A DNA stretch of 64,000 bases from DASQZK01 sp963809925 (GTDB lineage Bacteria; Bacteroidota; Bacteroidia; Bacteroidales; GCA-2748055), in the NCBI GenBank assembly GCA_963809925.1, contig CAWELH010000004.1, positions 682,001 through 746,000 of the forward strand, read 5' to 3'. How positions within the stretch are numbered: the first letter of the stretch is position 1; every line of letters starts with the position of its first letter. A program made the position numbers and the translations under genes. Of the stretch, positions 34,523 through 43,637 are shown piece by piece. Below the pieces are notes generated by a model, which saw only the letters and a list, made by a program, of their open reading frames with translations, ran no database searches and had not been told where the DNA came from.

Positions 34523-35527
34523 ATGATATTGAAAAAGTACATATGGTTGATTCTGATCCTCCTGGGGATCATCCCGGAACTGAAGGCACAGTATGTAAAT
34601 ATTGTGTGCGCAGGTGACAAGGGTGTGGTTTACAGGGTCAAAGGTACAGCTGGTTCAACATTCGTCTGGACTGTGCAAGGGGGAACCGTTGCAACGAACT
34701 GGGGCGATTCGATCAGTGTAAACTGGGGAAATAAAGAAGGTGAATATACCCTAAAGGTTCAGGAAATTTCTCAGTTTGGTTGTCCGGCCATCCCGGTTAC
34801 CGCGAGGATTAAAGTTTCTGCTCCTGATATCGATCTTGGTGATGATATCGGCATCTGCCGGGGTGAGTCCATTAATATCAGTCCGGAAGGGACTTTCTAT
34901 TCCTACCTGTGGCAAGATGGATCTTCCGGCCCTTCCTTCACTGCAAACCAACAAGGGTATATCAGGGTTGCCGTTACGGATGGATACGGTTGTAGCCGGT
35001 CCGACAGCTTATATCTTACTGTACATTCCTTACCTGTTGTAGATCTGGGCCCGGACACTTCGCTCTGCGGAACTGAATTCATTATGCTCGATGCAGGTCC
35101 TGACGGGCTTAGTTACCTGTGGTCAACGGGAGAAGCAGACAGGGAAATTACCGCCTTTACCGGAGCACAGACCATAACTGTTACTGTTACAGATGAATAT
35201 ACCTGTGTTTCTAAAGATACCATCAAAATTAAATCATGTTCAATTGATGACAGGTTTAAAAATATGCCGACCGCATTTACACCAAACGGAGACGGGAAAA
35301 ATGACGTATGGAATATTCCCGAGTTGGCACCCTTCCCGAGAGCCGTCGTAGAAATTTACGACCGTTGGGGTATTCTGATCTTCAGGTCCGAGCCCGGATA
35401 TTCAAATTCATGGGACGGTATATCAATGGATGGAAGAGAAATGCCAATGGATTCTTACTATTTTGTCATCAATCTTGGTGATGGTTCAGCGGAACCACTA
35501 GTTGGTACCGTAACCCTCATCAAATAA
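34523..35527 (+). CDS. PKD-like protein with T9SS type B (CHU_C) C-terminal domain
   Basis: 334 residues. Signal peptide 1 to about 22 (ending LKAQ), a PKD-like domain with FVWTVQGGTV (about 24-95), two short Ig/PKD-like domains (LGDDIGICRGESINI and LGPDTSLCGTEFIML), and a C-terminal domain of about 90 residues starting at PTAFTPNGDGKNDVW with VEIYDRWG and SWDG. This last part is the gliding-motility-associated / CHU_C type B signal that directs proteins through the T9SS to the cell surface. PorP/SprF-like partners are commonly encoded beside such proteins, as here. It may be the surface anchor for the adhesin. Confidence 0.92.
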   Translation: MILKKYIWLILILLGIIPELKAQYVNIVCAGDKGVVYRVKGTAGSTFVWTVQGGTVATNWGDSISVNWGNKEGEYTLKVQEISQFGCPAIPVTARIKVSAPDIDLGDDIGICRGESINISPEGTFYSYLWQDGSSGPSFTANQQGYIRVAVTDGYGCSRSDSLYLTVHSLPVVDLGPDTSLCGTEFIMLDAGPDGLSYLWSTGEADREITAFTGAQTITVTVTDEYTCVSKDTIKIKSCSIDDRFKNMPTAFTPNGDGKNDVWNIPELAPFPRAVVEIYDRWGILIFRSEPGYSNSWDGISMDGREMPMDSYYFVINLGDGSAEPLVGTVTLIK

Positions 35528-35655
35528 AGCTTTGTGAATAACTAATTTTGCAGCTTTTAACTGGCAATATTATATTGCGGCGCCATTCATAAGCATTGAA
35601 ACTTAACACTCTGATTTGCGTATAGGCAATCATACCGGCGGGGAGAGTTAATTAA

Positions 35656-36633
35656 ATGATGAAAAGGATTATATTATTCTTTGCGGTTGTGCTTACGTTT
35701 ATACTAAGTACTGAAGCTCAGCAGATTCCATTATATAGTCAGTATATGATGAATGGTTTTCTGCTTAACCCTGCTGTCGCCGGTAGTGAGGGTTATACCG
35801 CAATTAATCTGACTGCCAGAGAACAATGGCTTGGACTGAAAGACGCCCCCAAAACTCAGGCAATAAGCGGCCAAACCAGGATTCTCAAGAATAGTTATAT
35901 CTCTAAGAATGCGTCAATAAGAAAAAGACAACGGCTGAGTTCACGGAGTGGAAACATAGGTGTTGGAGGGTATATTTTCAACGATCAGAACGGACCGATC
36001 AGCAGAACGGGTATGCAGGTCTCTTATGCATATCATATCAGGATGCACCACTCCCAGCTTTCATTCGGACTTTCCGGATTGGCTTATCAATTCTCTATTG
36101 ATGATAGTAAGATAAATCTGGAGGACCCCAATGATCCGACCTACTATAATGCTGACAAGTCAATCTTTATTCCCGATGCAAGTGCCGGTATTTATTATTC
36201 CGACCCTAAGTCTTATGCCGGTTTTTCTGTTTCGCAATTGTTTCAGTCAGCGCTCCGTCTTGGTGAAAGGGGGTATGCCGAATATAAAATGAAACGCTAT
36301 TATTACATCACGGCAGGATATGACTTTGAAGTCAATGAGAGCTTCACCATTGAACCTTCATTTCTTATTAAGGCCGCAGAAAACAAGACTTTTCAGGCTG
36401 ATATAAATTCTAAATTTATTTTTAATGAAGAGTATTGGGGTGGTATTTCTTACCGAACAGGTGGTGCACTGATTTTTATGGGGGGAGTACGGGTCGATAA
36501 ATTCTTCTTCGGCTATGCCTTCGACTACACCCTCAGCAGTATCATGAATCGTACATACGGATCGCACGAAATCATGATTGCCATCAAGTTCGGCGATAGT
36601 GCCCGTCGATATCGCTGGCTCAACCGGTATTGA
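35656..36633 (+). CDS. T9SS-associated outer-membrane protein, PorP/SprF family
   Basis: 325 residues; signal peptide to about residue 22 (STEAQ), then the family start QIPLYSQYMMNGFLLNPAVAGS and an amphipathic beta-strand pattern ending in an aromatic-rich strand. PorP/SprF proteins are outer-membrane barrels that pair with type B CTD cargo and are needed for its secretion or attachment, as SprF is for SprB. Located 128 nt after the CHU_C gene. It starts ATGATG, so either Met is possible. Confidence 0.93.
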   Translation: MMKRIILFFAVVLTFILSTEAQQIPLYSQYMMNGFLLNPAVAGSEGYTAINLTAREQWLGLKDAPKTQAISGQTRILKNSYISKNASIRKRQRLSSRSGNIGVGGYIFNDQNGPISRTGMQVSYAYHIRMHHSQLSFGLSGLAYQFSIDDSKINLEDPNDPTYYNADKSIFIPDASAGIYYSDPKSYAGFSVSQLFQSALRLGERGYAEYKMKRYYYITAGYDFEVNESFTIEPSFLIKAAENKTFQADINSKFIFNEEYWGGISYRTGGALIFMGGVRVDKFFFGYAFDYTLSSIMNRTYGSHEIMIAIKFGDSARRYRWLNRY

Positions 36634-36710
36634 TCCTTCCTTAGATTTTCTCCATAAATCCTGCATGAACCTTCTTACAACTGTTTTGTTGTAAATCAAA
36701 ACCTTATTCT

Positions 36711-37034
36711 ATGGATCTGACGAGTAAGAAATGCAAACCGTGTGAAGGAGGTGTGGACAAGCTTGATGCACTCGCAATTAAAAGGTATAATGATGAACTA
36801 AACGAACCATGGCCAGTCGTGGACGGGATGAAGATCGTTAAATCCTTTAAATTCCCAAATTTCAAGGCATGTATGGTTTTTGCCAATAAAGTTGCTGCTA
36901 TTGCAGAACAGGAGGGACATCATCCTGTGATGCATATATACTTTTCAAAGGTTGAGATTGAATTGTGGACCCATGTGATTCTTGGGTTGTCTGAAAATGA
37001 TTTCATCATGGCCGCCAAAATTGATGAATTGTAA
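36711..37034 (+). CDS. 4a-hydroxytetrahydrobiopterin dehydratase (pterin-4a-carbinolamine dehydratase)
   Basis: 107 residues. Dehydrates the 4a-carbinolamine pterin formed by aromatic amino acid hydroxylases, regenerating the cofactor, and occurs widely in bacteria. The signature EGHHPVMHIYFSKVEIELWTH holds the catalytic histidine pair (HH) and the later histidine; the N-terminal start with CEGG is also typical of the family. No hydroxylase gene (phhA) lies nearby. It stands alone between the PorP/SprF gene and the TonB-dependent receptor. Confidence 0.92.
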   Translation: MDLTSKKCKPCEGGVDKLDALAIKRYNDELNEPWPVVDGMKIVKSFKFPNFKACMVFANKVAAIAEQEGHHPVMHIYFSKVEIELWTHVILGLSENDFIMAAKIDEL

Positions 37035-37141
37035 GCCAAAATCTTATTTTACTTTCAACTCAGGATAAGAACTTGTAAATTGCGAAGCATTTGACAGGTG
37101 TTCCCGAGAATATGTGTCAGGCCACTTCTTAAACTAACCCC

Positions 37142-39835
37142 ATGAAAGCTACAAAATTACCCCTTGCTATAGGCATAAGTTTTATCATTTCGCAGGCACT
37201 TTTCTCCCAGCAGGGTTCACTGGTGGGTGATATCAGGGACAACGCCACCGGTGAACCACTTACCGGTGCTTCCGTCTATACCCTTGATGGTAAATCAGGG
37301 ACCACAACCGGGGCGGATGGTTCTTTTACGCTTTCACTTTCCTATGGGGAGTACACACTAGTGATTTCATACGTTGGATATCGCACGGAAAGAGCGAAGA
37401 TTGAGATCCATTCCGGTCCGGCCAACGAAGTGCATATTCGTCTCAACCGCAACATTGTTGCGTTCTCTGATGCGGTTATTGTCACAGGGAACAGAGGCAC
37501 ACCCAGAAGTGTAACCGGTTCAGCAGTTCCGGTCGACCAGTTTCCTGCACCAGTATTGAAAAACAGTGGAGCGTTCGATCTGAGTCAGCAACTCAATGCA
37601 CTTGCACCTTCATTCTATTCCACAAGGATGACGTATTCGGATGCGACCGATCATGTTGATCCTGCTACACTCCGGGGAATGAATCCCGACCAGACACTTG
37701 TATTGGTGAACGGGAAAAGGCATCACCCTACGGCTATCGTCAATCTGCTTAGCGTGGTTGGCAAGGGTGCTGTGATCAATGATCTTAATACCATTCCCTC
37801 ATCTGCCTTAAGCAGGGTTGAAATTTTGCGGGACGGAGCTTCTGCGCAATATGGAAGTGATGCCATAGCCGGTGTCATTAACCTGGTTTTAAAACAGGAT
37901 ACCTCCGGGCTCAGTCTTCGGACAGGAATCGGTCAGACCTATGAAGGCGATGGCCTCAGAGAGAACATTTCTGCCAACTACGGATTTGGAATTGGCAGGG
38001 GAGGCTTTGTGAATATTACCGGAGAATTTGATAAAAGAGAGGCAACAAACCGGGCCGGTATTTACAATGGACTGATTTTCCGTGTTGACGGACAGGATAA
38101 TCTCAATTTTAATGAGAATTTAGATTTGGATAACCAGATGCTCTCCGACAGGAACCTTACCAGGGAAGATTTTCGTCTCCATCTTGGAAATTCGGGATTA
38201 GGCGATGCAAAGGTATTTTTAAATGCGATGGTTCCATTGAGCAGCCATGCGGAATTTTATGTCTTTGGCGGACTGAATTATCGTTTCAGCGAATCAGCCG
38301 GAGATTTCCGTCTGCCCAACGATTTTGCCCGAAACAACTACAATTTATACCCAAACGGATTTCTTCCAAACATCAATGCACGTCTCACCGATCACTTTGT
38401 TTCTGCTGGTGTGAGAGGAACTATGGGTGGCTGGGATATTGATTTTAGTAATACTTACGGATCAAATGGCATTGATTTTTATGTTTCACATTCTGCCAAT
38501 GCTTCCATGGGTGAAGAAAGTCCGACAGAATTTCAATCGGGAGGAACCAGGTATGCACAAAACACAGTCAATCTGGATTTTTCAAGACATTTCAATGATA
38601 TTTCATTCATGGATGATCTTGCGCTGAACTTTGGGAGTGAATTCCGGCTCGAAAATTACAGGATCATTGCCGGAGAAGAAGCATCATGGCTGAATCGGGA
38701 TCAGGTACATTATCCTGGAGCACAGGGTTTTCCTGGATTTCAACCGGTGGATGAAACCGACCGGTCAAGGTACAATATTGGTTTTTACGGTGATGCAGGA
38801 CTCACTTTTACTCCTGCATTGCTGGTGGATATTGCAGGCAGGTTTGAGGACTACTCCGACTTTGGTACCAACCTGTCAGGTAAAATAGCCGCGCGATACA
38901 AATTCAATCTTCCCATAAGCGTCAGAGCTTCACTAAGCTCAGGTTTTCGTGCACCTTCGTTGCACCAGATCTATTACAATAATACCGGATCCTATTACCT
39001 TGGTGGAAGCTTGTTTGAAATTCTGACAGCCAGCAATAACAGCAGAGTTGCTGATGCCTTTGGGATACCGCCCCTGAAAGAGGAAACAAGTTTTAGTTAT
39101 AGTTTCGGGCTGACATCAGATCCATTCCGGAACACCGTCATCACCGCCGATGTTTACGAAATAGATGTAAAAAACAGGATCGCTCTCTCAAGTACATTCT
39201 ATACTTTCATTCCTGAAGTTTATGCCCTGTTGTCATACCTGCCTTCCGTAGGAGGGGCACAATTCTTTACCAATGCCATTGACACCCGGACCAGAGGGGT
39301 GGATATAGTTCTCTCCCATATGATGCCACTCCATTCAGGGAGCCTGGGGATAAGTGCCGGATTGAACCTGAATCAGACGAAAGTTACTGGTAAGGTCCAT
39401 TCGTCTGGCGAGATCAGGTCCCAGGGTCTTGAGGAATACCTCTTTAACCGGCAGGACAGAGCGTTAATGGAACTGGCTCAGCCCCAAAGCAAAATTAACA
39501 TTACACTGAATTATACATATAAAAAACTTACGGCAACCGCGCGGACCATCCGGTTTGGACAAGTCTCATACCGGGGGATCGATACAAGTGATTCTGAAAT
39601 GGCCAGGGATCAGGACTACGAAGCAAAGTGGCTTACAGATATCAGGATTGAGTTCAGGCTCCTTCCTTCTTTAAACCTGACTGCGGGGGCCAATAATGTA
39701 TTCAACGTATATCCGGATAAAAACAATGAGGTTTTGCAGAACTTCGGACGTTTTCCCTACAATACCGCAGTAACTCAGTTCGGTTTCAACGGTGGTTTTT
39801 ATTATGCAGGGATAGAACTCAGTATACTGCCCTGA
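37142..39835 (+). CDS. TonB-dependent outer-membrane receptor
   Basis: 897 residues. Signal peptide 1-23, a carboxypeptidase-regulatory-like domain (GDIRDNATGEPLTGASVYTL, about 28-105), a plug domain (LRGMNPDQTLVLVNGKRHH; RVEILRDGASAQYGSDAIAG), and a beta-barrel ending in LSIL-P. It imports a substrate across the outer membrane with energy from TonB/ExbBD. The layout is not that of SusC: no SusD partner follows and the TonB box and SusC signature motifs are not obvious. Siderophore, vitamin or other small molecule uptake are all possible. No regulatory element (Fur-like or riboswitch) was recognised upstream. Confidence 0.93.
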   Translation: MKATKLPLAIGISFIISQALFSQQGSLVGDIRDNATGEPLTGASVYTLDGKSGTTTGADGSFTLSLSYGEYTLVISYVGYRTERAKIEIHSGPANEVHIRLNRNIVAFSDAVIVTGNRGTPRSVTGSAVPVDQFPAPVLKNSGAFDLSQQLNALAPSFYSTRMTYSDATDHVDPATLRGMNPDQTLVLVNGKRHHPTAIVNLLSVVGKGAVINDLNTIPSSALSRVEILRDGASAQYGSDAIAGVINLVLKQDTSGLSLRTGIGQTYEGDGLRENISANYGFGIGRGGFVNITGEFDKREATNRAGIYNGLIFRVDGQDNLNFNENLDLDNQMLSDRNLTREDFRLHLGNSGLGDAKVFLNAMVPLSSHAEFYVFGGLNYRFSESAGDFRLPNDFARNNYNLYPNGFLPNINARLTDHFVSAGVRGTMGGWDIDFSNTYGSNGIDFYVSHSANASMGEESPTEFQSGGTRYAQNTVNLDFSRHFNDISFMDDLALNFGSEFRLENYRIIAGEEASWLNRDQVHYPGAQGFPGFQPVDETDRSRYNIGFYGDAGLTFTPALLVDIAGRFEDYSDFGTNLSGKIAARYKFNLPISVRASLSSGFRAPSLHQIYYNNTGSYYLGGSLFEILTASNNSRVADAFGIPPLKEETSFSYSFGLTSDPFRNTVITADVYEIDVKNRIALSSTFYTFIPEVYALLSYLPSVGGAQFFTNAIDTRTRGVDIVLSHMMPLHSGSLGISAGLNLNQTKVTGKVHSSGEIRSQGLEEYLFNRQDRALMELAQPQSKINITLNYTYKKLTATARTIRFGQVSYRGIDTSDSEMARDQDYEAKWLTDIRIEFRLLPSLNLTAGANNVFNVYPDKNNEVLQNFGRFPYNTAVTQFGFNGGFYYAGIELSILP

Positions 39836-40116
39836 TTTTTACTACAGTAAACTTTCACCTATGAAGTTAACCGATTGCTCATTTACATAAGCATGTTAAA
39901 AACAATGGGTAATGGATATCATAAAGTGCCATAAAATGCATCAGCTTTGACTGGCATTATTTCGGGTCATTATTGCAACATCCAGAATTACAGGAGGATC
40001 TAGCATTTAAGCTACCCATTTATACCAGATCTGTTTGAACTAATTACATCAATTATTTGTTAAAAATCCATAATTACACCCGTTGGTCTGGATTGTAATA
40101 ACTAACCTGCCTCTCT

Positions 40117-41931
40117 ATGTCGCTCCAAGGATTTCTGTGTTGGTGCCTGGTGATATTGACATTATTGGCATCCTGCCGCAAGGTTGACGACCCGGCGCCA
40201 AACGCGCCTCCCATTGCTGTTGCCGGGTCGGCACAATCAGTTAAAACTGATAGTCATGTCACACTTGACGGGTCGGCATCCAGCGATATCGACAATGACT
40301 CCCTCTATTTTTCATGGTCATTTATTTCCAAACCCGGAGCAAGTACTTCGGTTATTTCTGGCTTTGATCTGCAGATAGCTGGATTTGTTCCTGACCTTTC
40401 AGGAAAATACGTTGTCAGACTTCTGATTTCTGATGGCATTGAAAATGATTCAGATACTACTGAAATAGACGTCACGGAAGGAGGTTCCCTCCCGGTTGCA
40501 AATGCAGGTCCGGATATCCATGCTGACCTGGGAGATAAGATTACCCTCGACGGCTCAGCTTCCTTCGATCCCAATAATGGTGTACTCAACTATACATGGA
40601 TCCTTCTTGGTAAACCTTCTTCATCAGTTACCACCCTGACACTTCCAAACACGGTTTCTCCAATACTTACGGCCGATAAAGCCGGCACATATACAGTTAT
40701 GCTTACCGTGAACAATGGGGAATCAACAGCATCGGATACAGTTCAGGTAATTACCAACCCTCCGGTAATACTGGGTATAAGTCCTGAAGGCGGAACCTCG
40801 GGAACAGAAGTTCTGATTTCAGGAAAGAATTTTGATAACACCACTGCAGGAAATTCAGTTTCATTTAATAAGAAGGCTGCTGTTGTGCTGGATGCTTCCT
40901 ATACACAGCTGAAAGTATCTGCTCCTGATGCTGCCGGGTCAGGGGAAATCACGCTTACCACAGGTGGTCTGACTATCGTCGGACCGGTATTTACGTATTA
41001 TGCAGTTGTTCAGAGTTTTGCGGTTCCAGAAACTCCCGTTATGATGGCCAGGGATCAATCGGGAAACCTGTTTGTATGCGGTTATTTAACGCATGTGATT
41101 TATAAAATTACGCCGGATGGAAAGGTCACAACCTTTGCTGGCACAGGTCAGCAGGGGTACCAGGATGGGAAGGCGGAAATTGCACAGTTCAGTAATCCGG
41201 TCGGACTGGTTTTCGATGGCAGTGGAAATCTCTTTGTGGCTGATTATGGGAACAATTGTATCCGTATGATTTCCACTTCAGGCCTTGTATCGACTTTTGC
41301 CGGTACACCACAGGCAGGCTATCTGGATGGCGTGGGCGGACAAGCGCTGTTTAATAATCCTGCCGGGCTGGCCATCGATGGTTCCGGAAATCTTTATGTG
41401 ACAGAGATCGGGAATCAAAGGGTTCGGAAAATCACCCCCGCTGCCCAGGTGTCTACCCTTGCCGGTAGCGGCGTTGCCGGATTCGGTGATGGAAAGGGAA
41501 CCGCTGCATTATTTAATATTCCTATTGGTATAACCATGGATCTAAACAGCAACCTGATCATTGCAGATGCCGGTAATAACCGGATCAGAAAGATAGACCC
41601 CCAGGGAAACGTAACCACGGAAGCGGGATCCGGGACCGCCGGATTCCTTGATGGAGCCGCAGGTTCCGCTGAATTTGATTTACCGTATGGCGTGGCTGTG
41701 GATAATGCCGGACAGATCATCATCGCGGATTTAAACAATAACAGGATCCGACGTCTCAGTGACGGAGTGGTTTCCACCTTTGCAGGCAACGGGGACAATG
41801 CTGATGTTGACGGTATCGCACCAGATGCTTCCTTTAACAATCCATCCGATGTATTATTTGATGAATCGGGCGGCATTTACTATGTAGCGGATTTTGGCAA
41901 TAATAAGATCAGGAAAATCATTCCCGAATAA
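40117..41931 (+). CDS. Surface lipoprotein with PKD, IPT/TIG and NHL-repeat propeller domains
   Basis: 604 residues. Lipoprotein signal ending LLASC (lipidated Cys20), followed by RKVDD, which resembles the acidic lipoprotein export signal that sends Bacteroidota lipoproteins to the cell surface. Then two PKD-like domains (about 33-115 and 128-210, with VTLDGSASSD and ITLDGSASFD), an IPT/TIG domain (about 213-290, ISPEGGTSGTEVLISG) and six NHL repeats (about 300-604) with GLVFDGSGNLFVADYGNN and similar, likely a six-bladed propeller. No enzymatic motif is visible. First gene of a compact four-gene operon (11-nt gap to the next gene). Binding or scaffold role inferred only. Confidence 0.88.
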   Translation: MSLQGFLCWCLVILTLLASCRKVDDPAPNAPPIAVAGSAQSVKTDSHVTLDGSASSDIDNDSLYFSWSFISKPGASTSVISGFDLQIAGFVPDLSGKYVVRLLISDGIENDSDTTEIDVTEGGSLPVANAGPDIHADLGDKITLDGSASFDPNNGVLNYTWILLGKPSSSVTTLTLPNTVSPILTADKAGTYTVMLTVNNGESTASDTVQVITNPPVILGISPEGGTSGTEVLISGKNFDNTTAGNSVSFNKKAAVVLDASYTQLKVSAPDAAGSGEITLTTGGLTIVGPVFTYYAVVQSFAVPETPVMMARDQSGNLFVCGYLTHVIYKITPDGKVTTFAGTGQQGYQDGKAEIAQFSNPVGLVFDGSGNLFVADYGNNCIRMISTSGLVSTFAGTPQAGYLDGVGGQALFNNPAGLAIDGSGNLYVTEIGNQRVRKITPAAQVSTLAGSGVAGFGDGKGTAALFNIPIGITMDLNSNLIIADAGNNRIRKIDPQGNVTTEAGSGTAGFLDGAAGSAEFDLPYGVAVDNAGQIIIADLNNNRIRRLSDGVVSTFAGNGDNADVDGIAPDASFNNPSDVLFDESGGIYYVADFGNNKIRKIIPE

Positions 41932-41942
41932 TTTTTTGAAAG

Positions 41943-43625
41943 ATGAGCAAGTCCCTGACATTCTTTTTGTCACTTATCCTCCTGGTTCTTGTCGGAGATA
42001 TGGCTTATTCACAGGATTTGGGAAACATAGCAAAACAGAAACCCATTGATGTGTCGGGATCAGTTTCACTCCGACTGAATACCTTTGCTACCTCGGATAC
42101 GCTTTCAAGGCGTGATCCTTTTTTCTGGACTCTCAGTGGTAATCCCACCGTTTCTTTATTTGGCATCACACTTCCATTCAGTTTTTCATTCAGTCAAAAG
42201 CAGAGTGCGTTCCGTCAACCATTTAACTACTTCGGTGTGAGCCCATACTATAAAAAAATTACGTTTCATGCCGGGTACAGGAGTGTGTATTTTTCCGATT
42301 ATACCTTGTCCGACCATATGTTTCTTGGAGGGGGCGTTGAAGCACAACCCTCCATTTTACGACTTGGATTTGTTTATGGCAGGTTTTCGAAAGCTGTTGA
42401 ACCCATAACGGATACTCTTACGCAAGTTTATTCGGTTCCATCATTCAATCGTAAAGGGTATGCGGCAAAGTTTGGCATTGGGACCTCCAACAATTATGTA
42501 GATCTGATCCTGCTTTCGATTCATGATGACAGTGCATCAATTGGGAGCACCGAAGGTACTGGGATTGCACCGGCTGAAAATCTTGTCCTTGGGATTAAAT
42601 CAAAACAGGTGTTTGGTAAAATTGTAACGCTGGATGTTGATTTTGGTTTCAGTGCCTATACCTATGATACGCGATCCGATGACCTGAACCTTGAAACCTA
42701 TAATATTCCCTCAGCCGTAACACTTTTTTACACACCAAAAATATCGTCTGAATTTCTGACCGCAGGAAAGGCAAGCCTGGGTATCAGGCTTAAAAAATTC
42801 TCCCTGAAGTTAAATTATCGTCGCGTTGAACCGGATTACCAGTCGATGGGCGCGTACTACCTGAATACTGATATTGAGAATATTACGCTGGCTCCGATGG
42901 TGAATCTGATGAAAAACAGGCTAAGGTTGAGCGGAAGCATCGGATATAAGAGGAATAATCTTTTTAATACCAAGTTTAACAATACATTTCAACAGGCTAA
43001 TTCCCTCATGGTATTTTTCATGCCGACATCAAAATGGGGAGTTAATTTGAATTACAGCAATTACAACATGAATCAGCAGAGAAATTATGCGCTGGTGAGG
43101 GATACTCTCGAACTCCAGCAATTTTCCAACAATGTAACCGGGAATATATTTTTCAATTTTGGAACAAAGGTCAGACGTCAGAACCTGTCTTTCTCAATGG
43201 CCTATATGAATTTATCAGATAATTCTTCTGACTCGGTGACGAACGCCATAAACTCTCTGAATCCTTCAGTTTCGTACCGGTTTTCAGATTCAGAGAGCAA
43301 ATTCTCATGGTCGCTGGCTGCAAATGCAAATGATTTTGAGTCGCCGCAAAATGAGACCTTTCGCTGGGGAGTTGCGGGTTCTGCGGCAAAAGCTGTAGGA
43401 GATGATAAATGGAGCCTCGGGTTGAATTCAAGAGTTTTCAATACACGTCTTAATAAGGAGAAATTCAGTACTACATGGATGATCGGGGGAACGACCGGAT
43501 ACAAACCTGCTAAAAACCATACTTTTTCTGTCACTCTAAGTTTTGTGAATCGACTGTTTGCAGATGCTGTTAGGCAGGATGCCAGCGATTTTATTGGAAA
43601 TTTTATGTACAGCTTTAATTTCTAA
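41943..43625 (+). CDS. Outer-membrane beta-barrel protein of unknown function
   Basis: 560 residues. Signal peptide 1 to about 23 (DMAYSQ), then many alternating hydrophobic/polar strands rich in Tyr, Phe and Asn (RKGYAAKFGIGTSNNYVDL; LNYSNYNMNQQRNYAL) and the final residue Phe (YSFNF), as expected for BAM-folded barrels. No domain is recognised. It is placed between the NHL lipoprotein (11 nt before) and the TANFOR protein (12 nt after), suggesting these form a complex at the outer membrane. It could be an export channel or anchor for the giant downstream protein. Confidence 0.82.
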   Translation: MSKSLTFFLSLILLVLVGDMAYSQDLGNIAKQKPIDVSGSVSLRLNTFATSDTLSRRDPFFWTLSGNPTVSLFGITLPFSFSFSQKQSAFRQPFNYFGVSPYYKKITFHAGYRSVYFSDYTLSDHMFLGGGVEAQPSILRLGFVYGRFSKAVEPITDTLTQVYSVPSFNRKGYAAKFGIGTSNNYVDLILLSIHDDSASIGSTEGTGIAPAENLVLGIKSKQVFGKIVTLDVDFGFSAYTYDTRSDDLNLETYNIPSAVTLFYTPKISSEFLTAGKASLGIRLKKFSLKLNYRRVEPDYQSMGAYYLNTDIENITLAPMVNLMKNRLRLSGSIGYKRNNLFNTKFNNTFQQANSLMVFFMPTSKWGVNLNYSNYNMNQQRNYALVRDTLELQQFSNNVTGNIFFNFGTKVRRQNLSFSMAYMNLSDNSSDSVTNAINSLNPSVSYRFSDSESKFSWSLAANANDFESPQNETFRWGVAGSAAKAVGDDKWSLGLNSRVFNTRLNKEKFSTTWMIGGTTGYKPAKNHTFSVTLSFVNRLFADAVRQDASDFIGNFMYSFNF

Positions 43626-43637
43626 CCAGTTCCTGTC

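Noticed and set aside
37034..37142. Riboswitch upstream of the TonB-dependent receptor
   Set aside because: The gap is only about 107 nt and no cobalamin, TPP or FMN riboswitch elements could be recognised.
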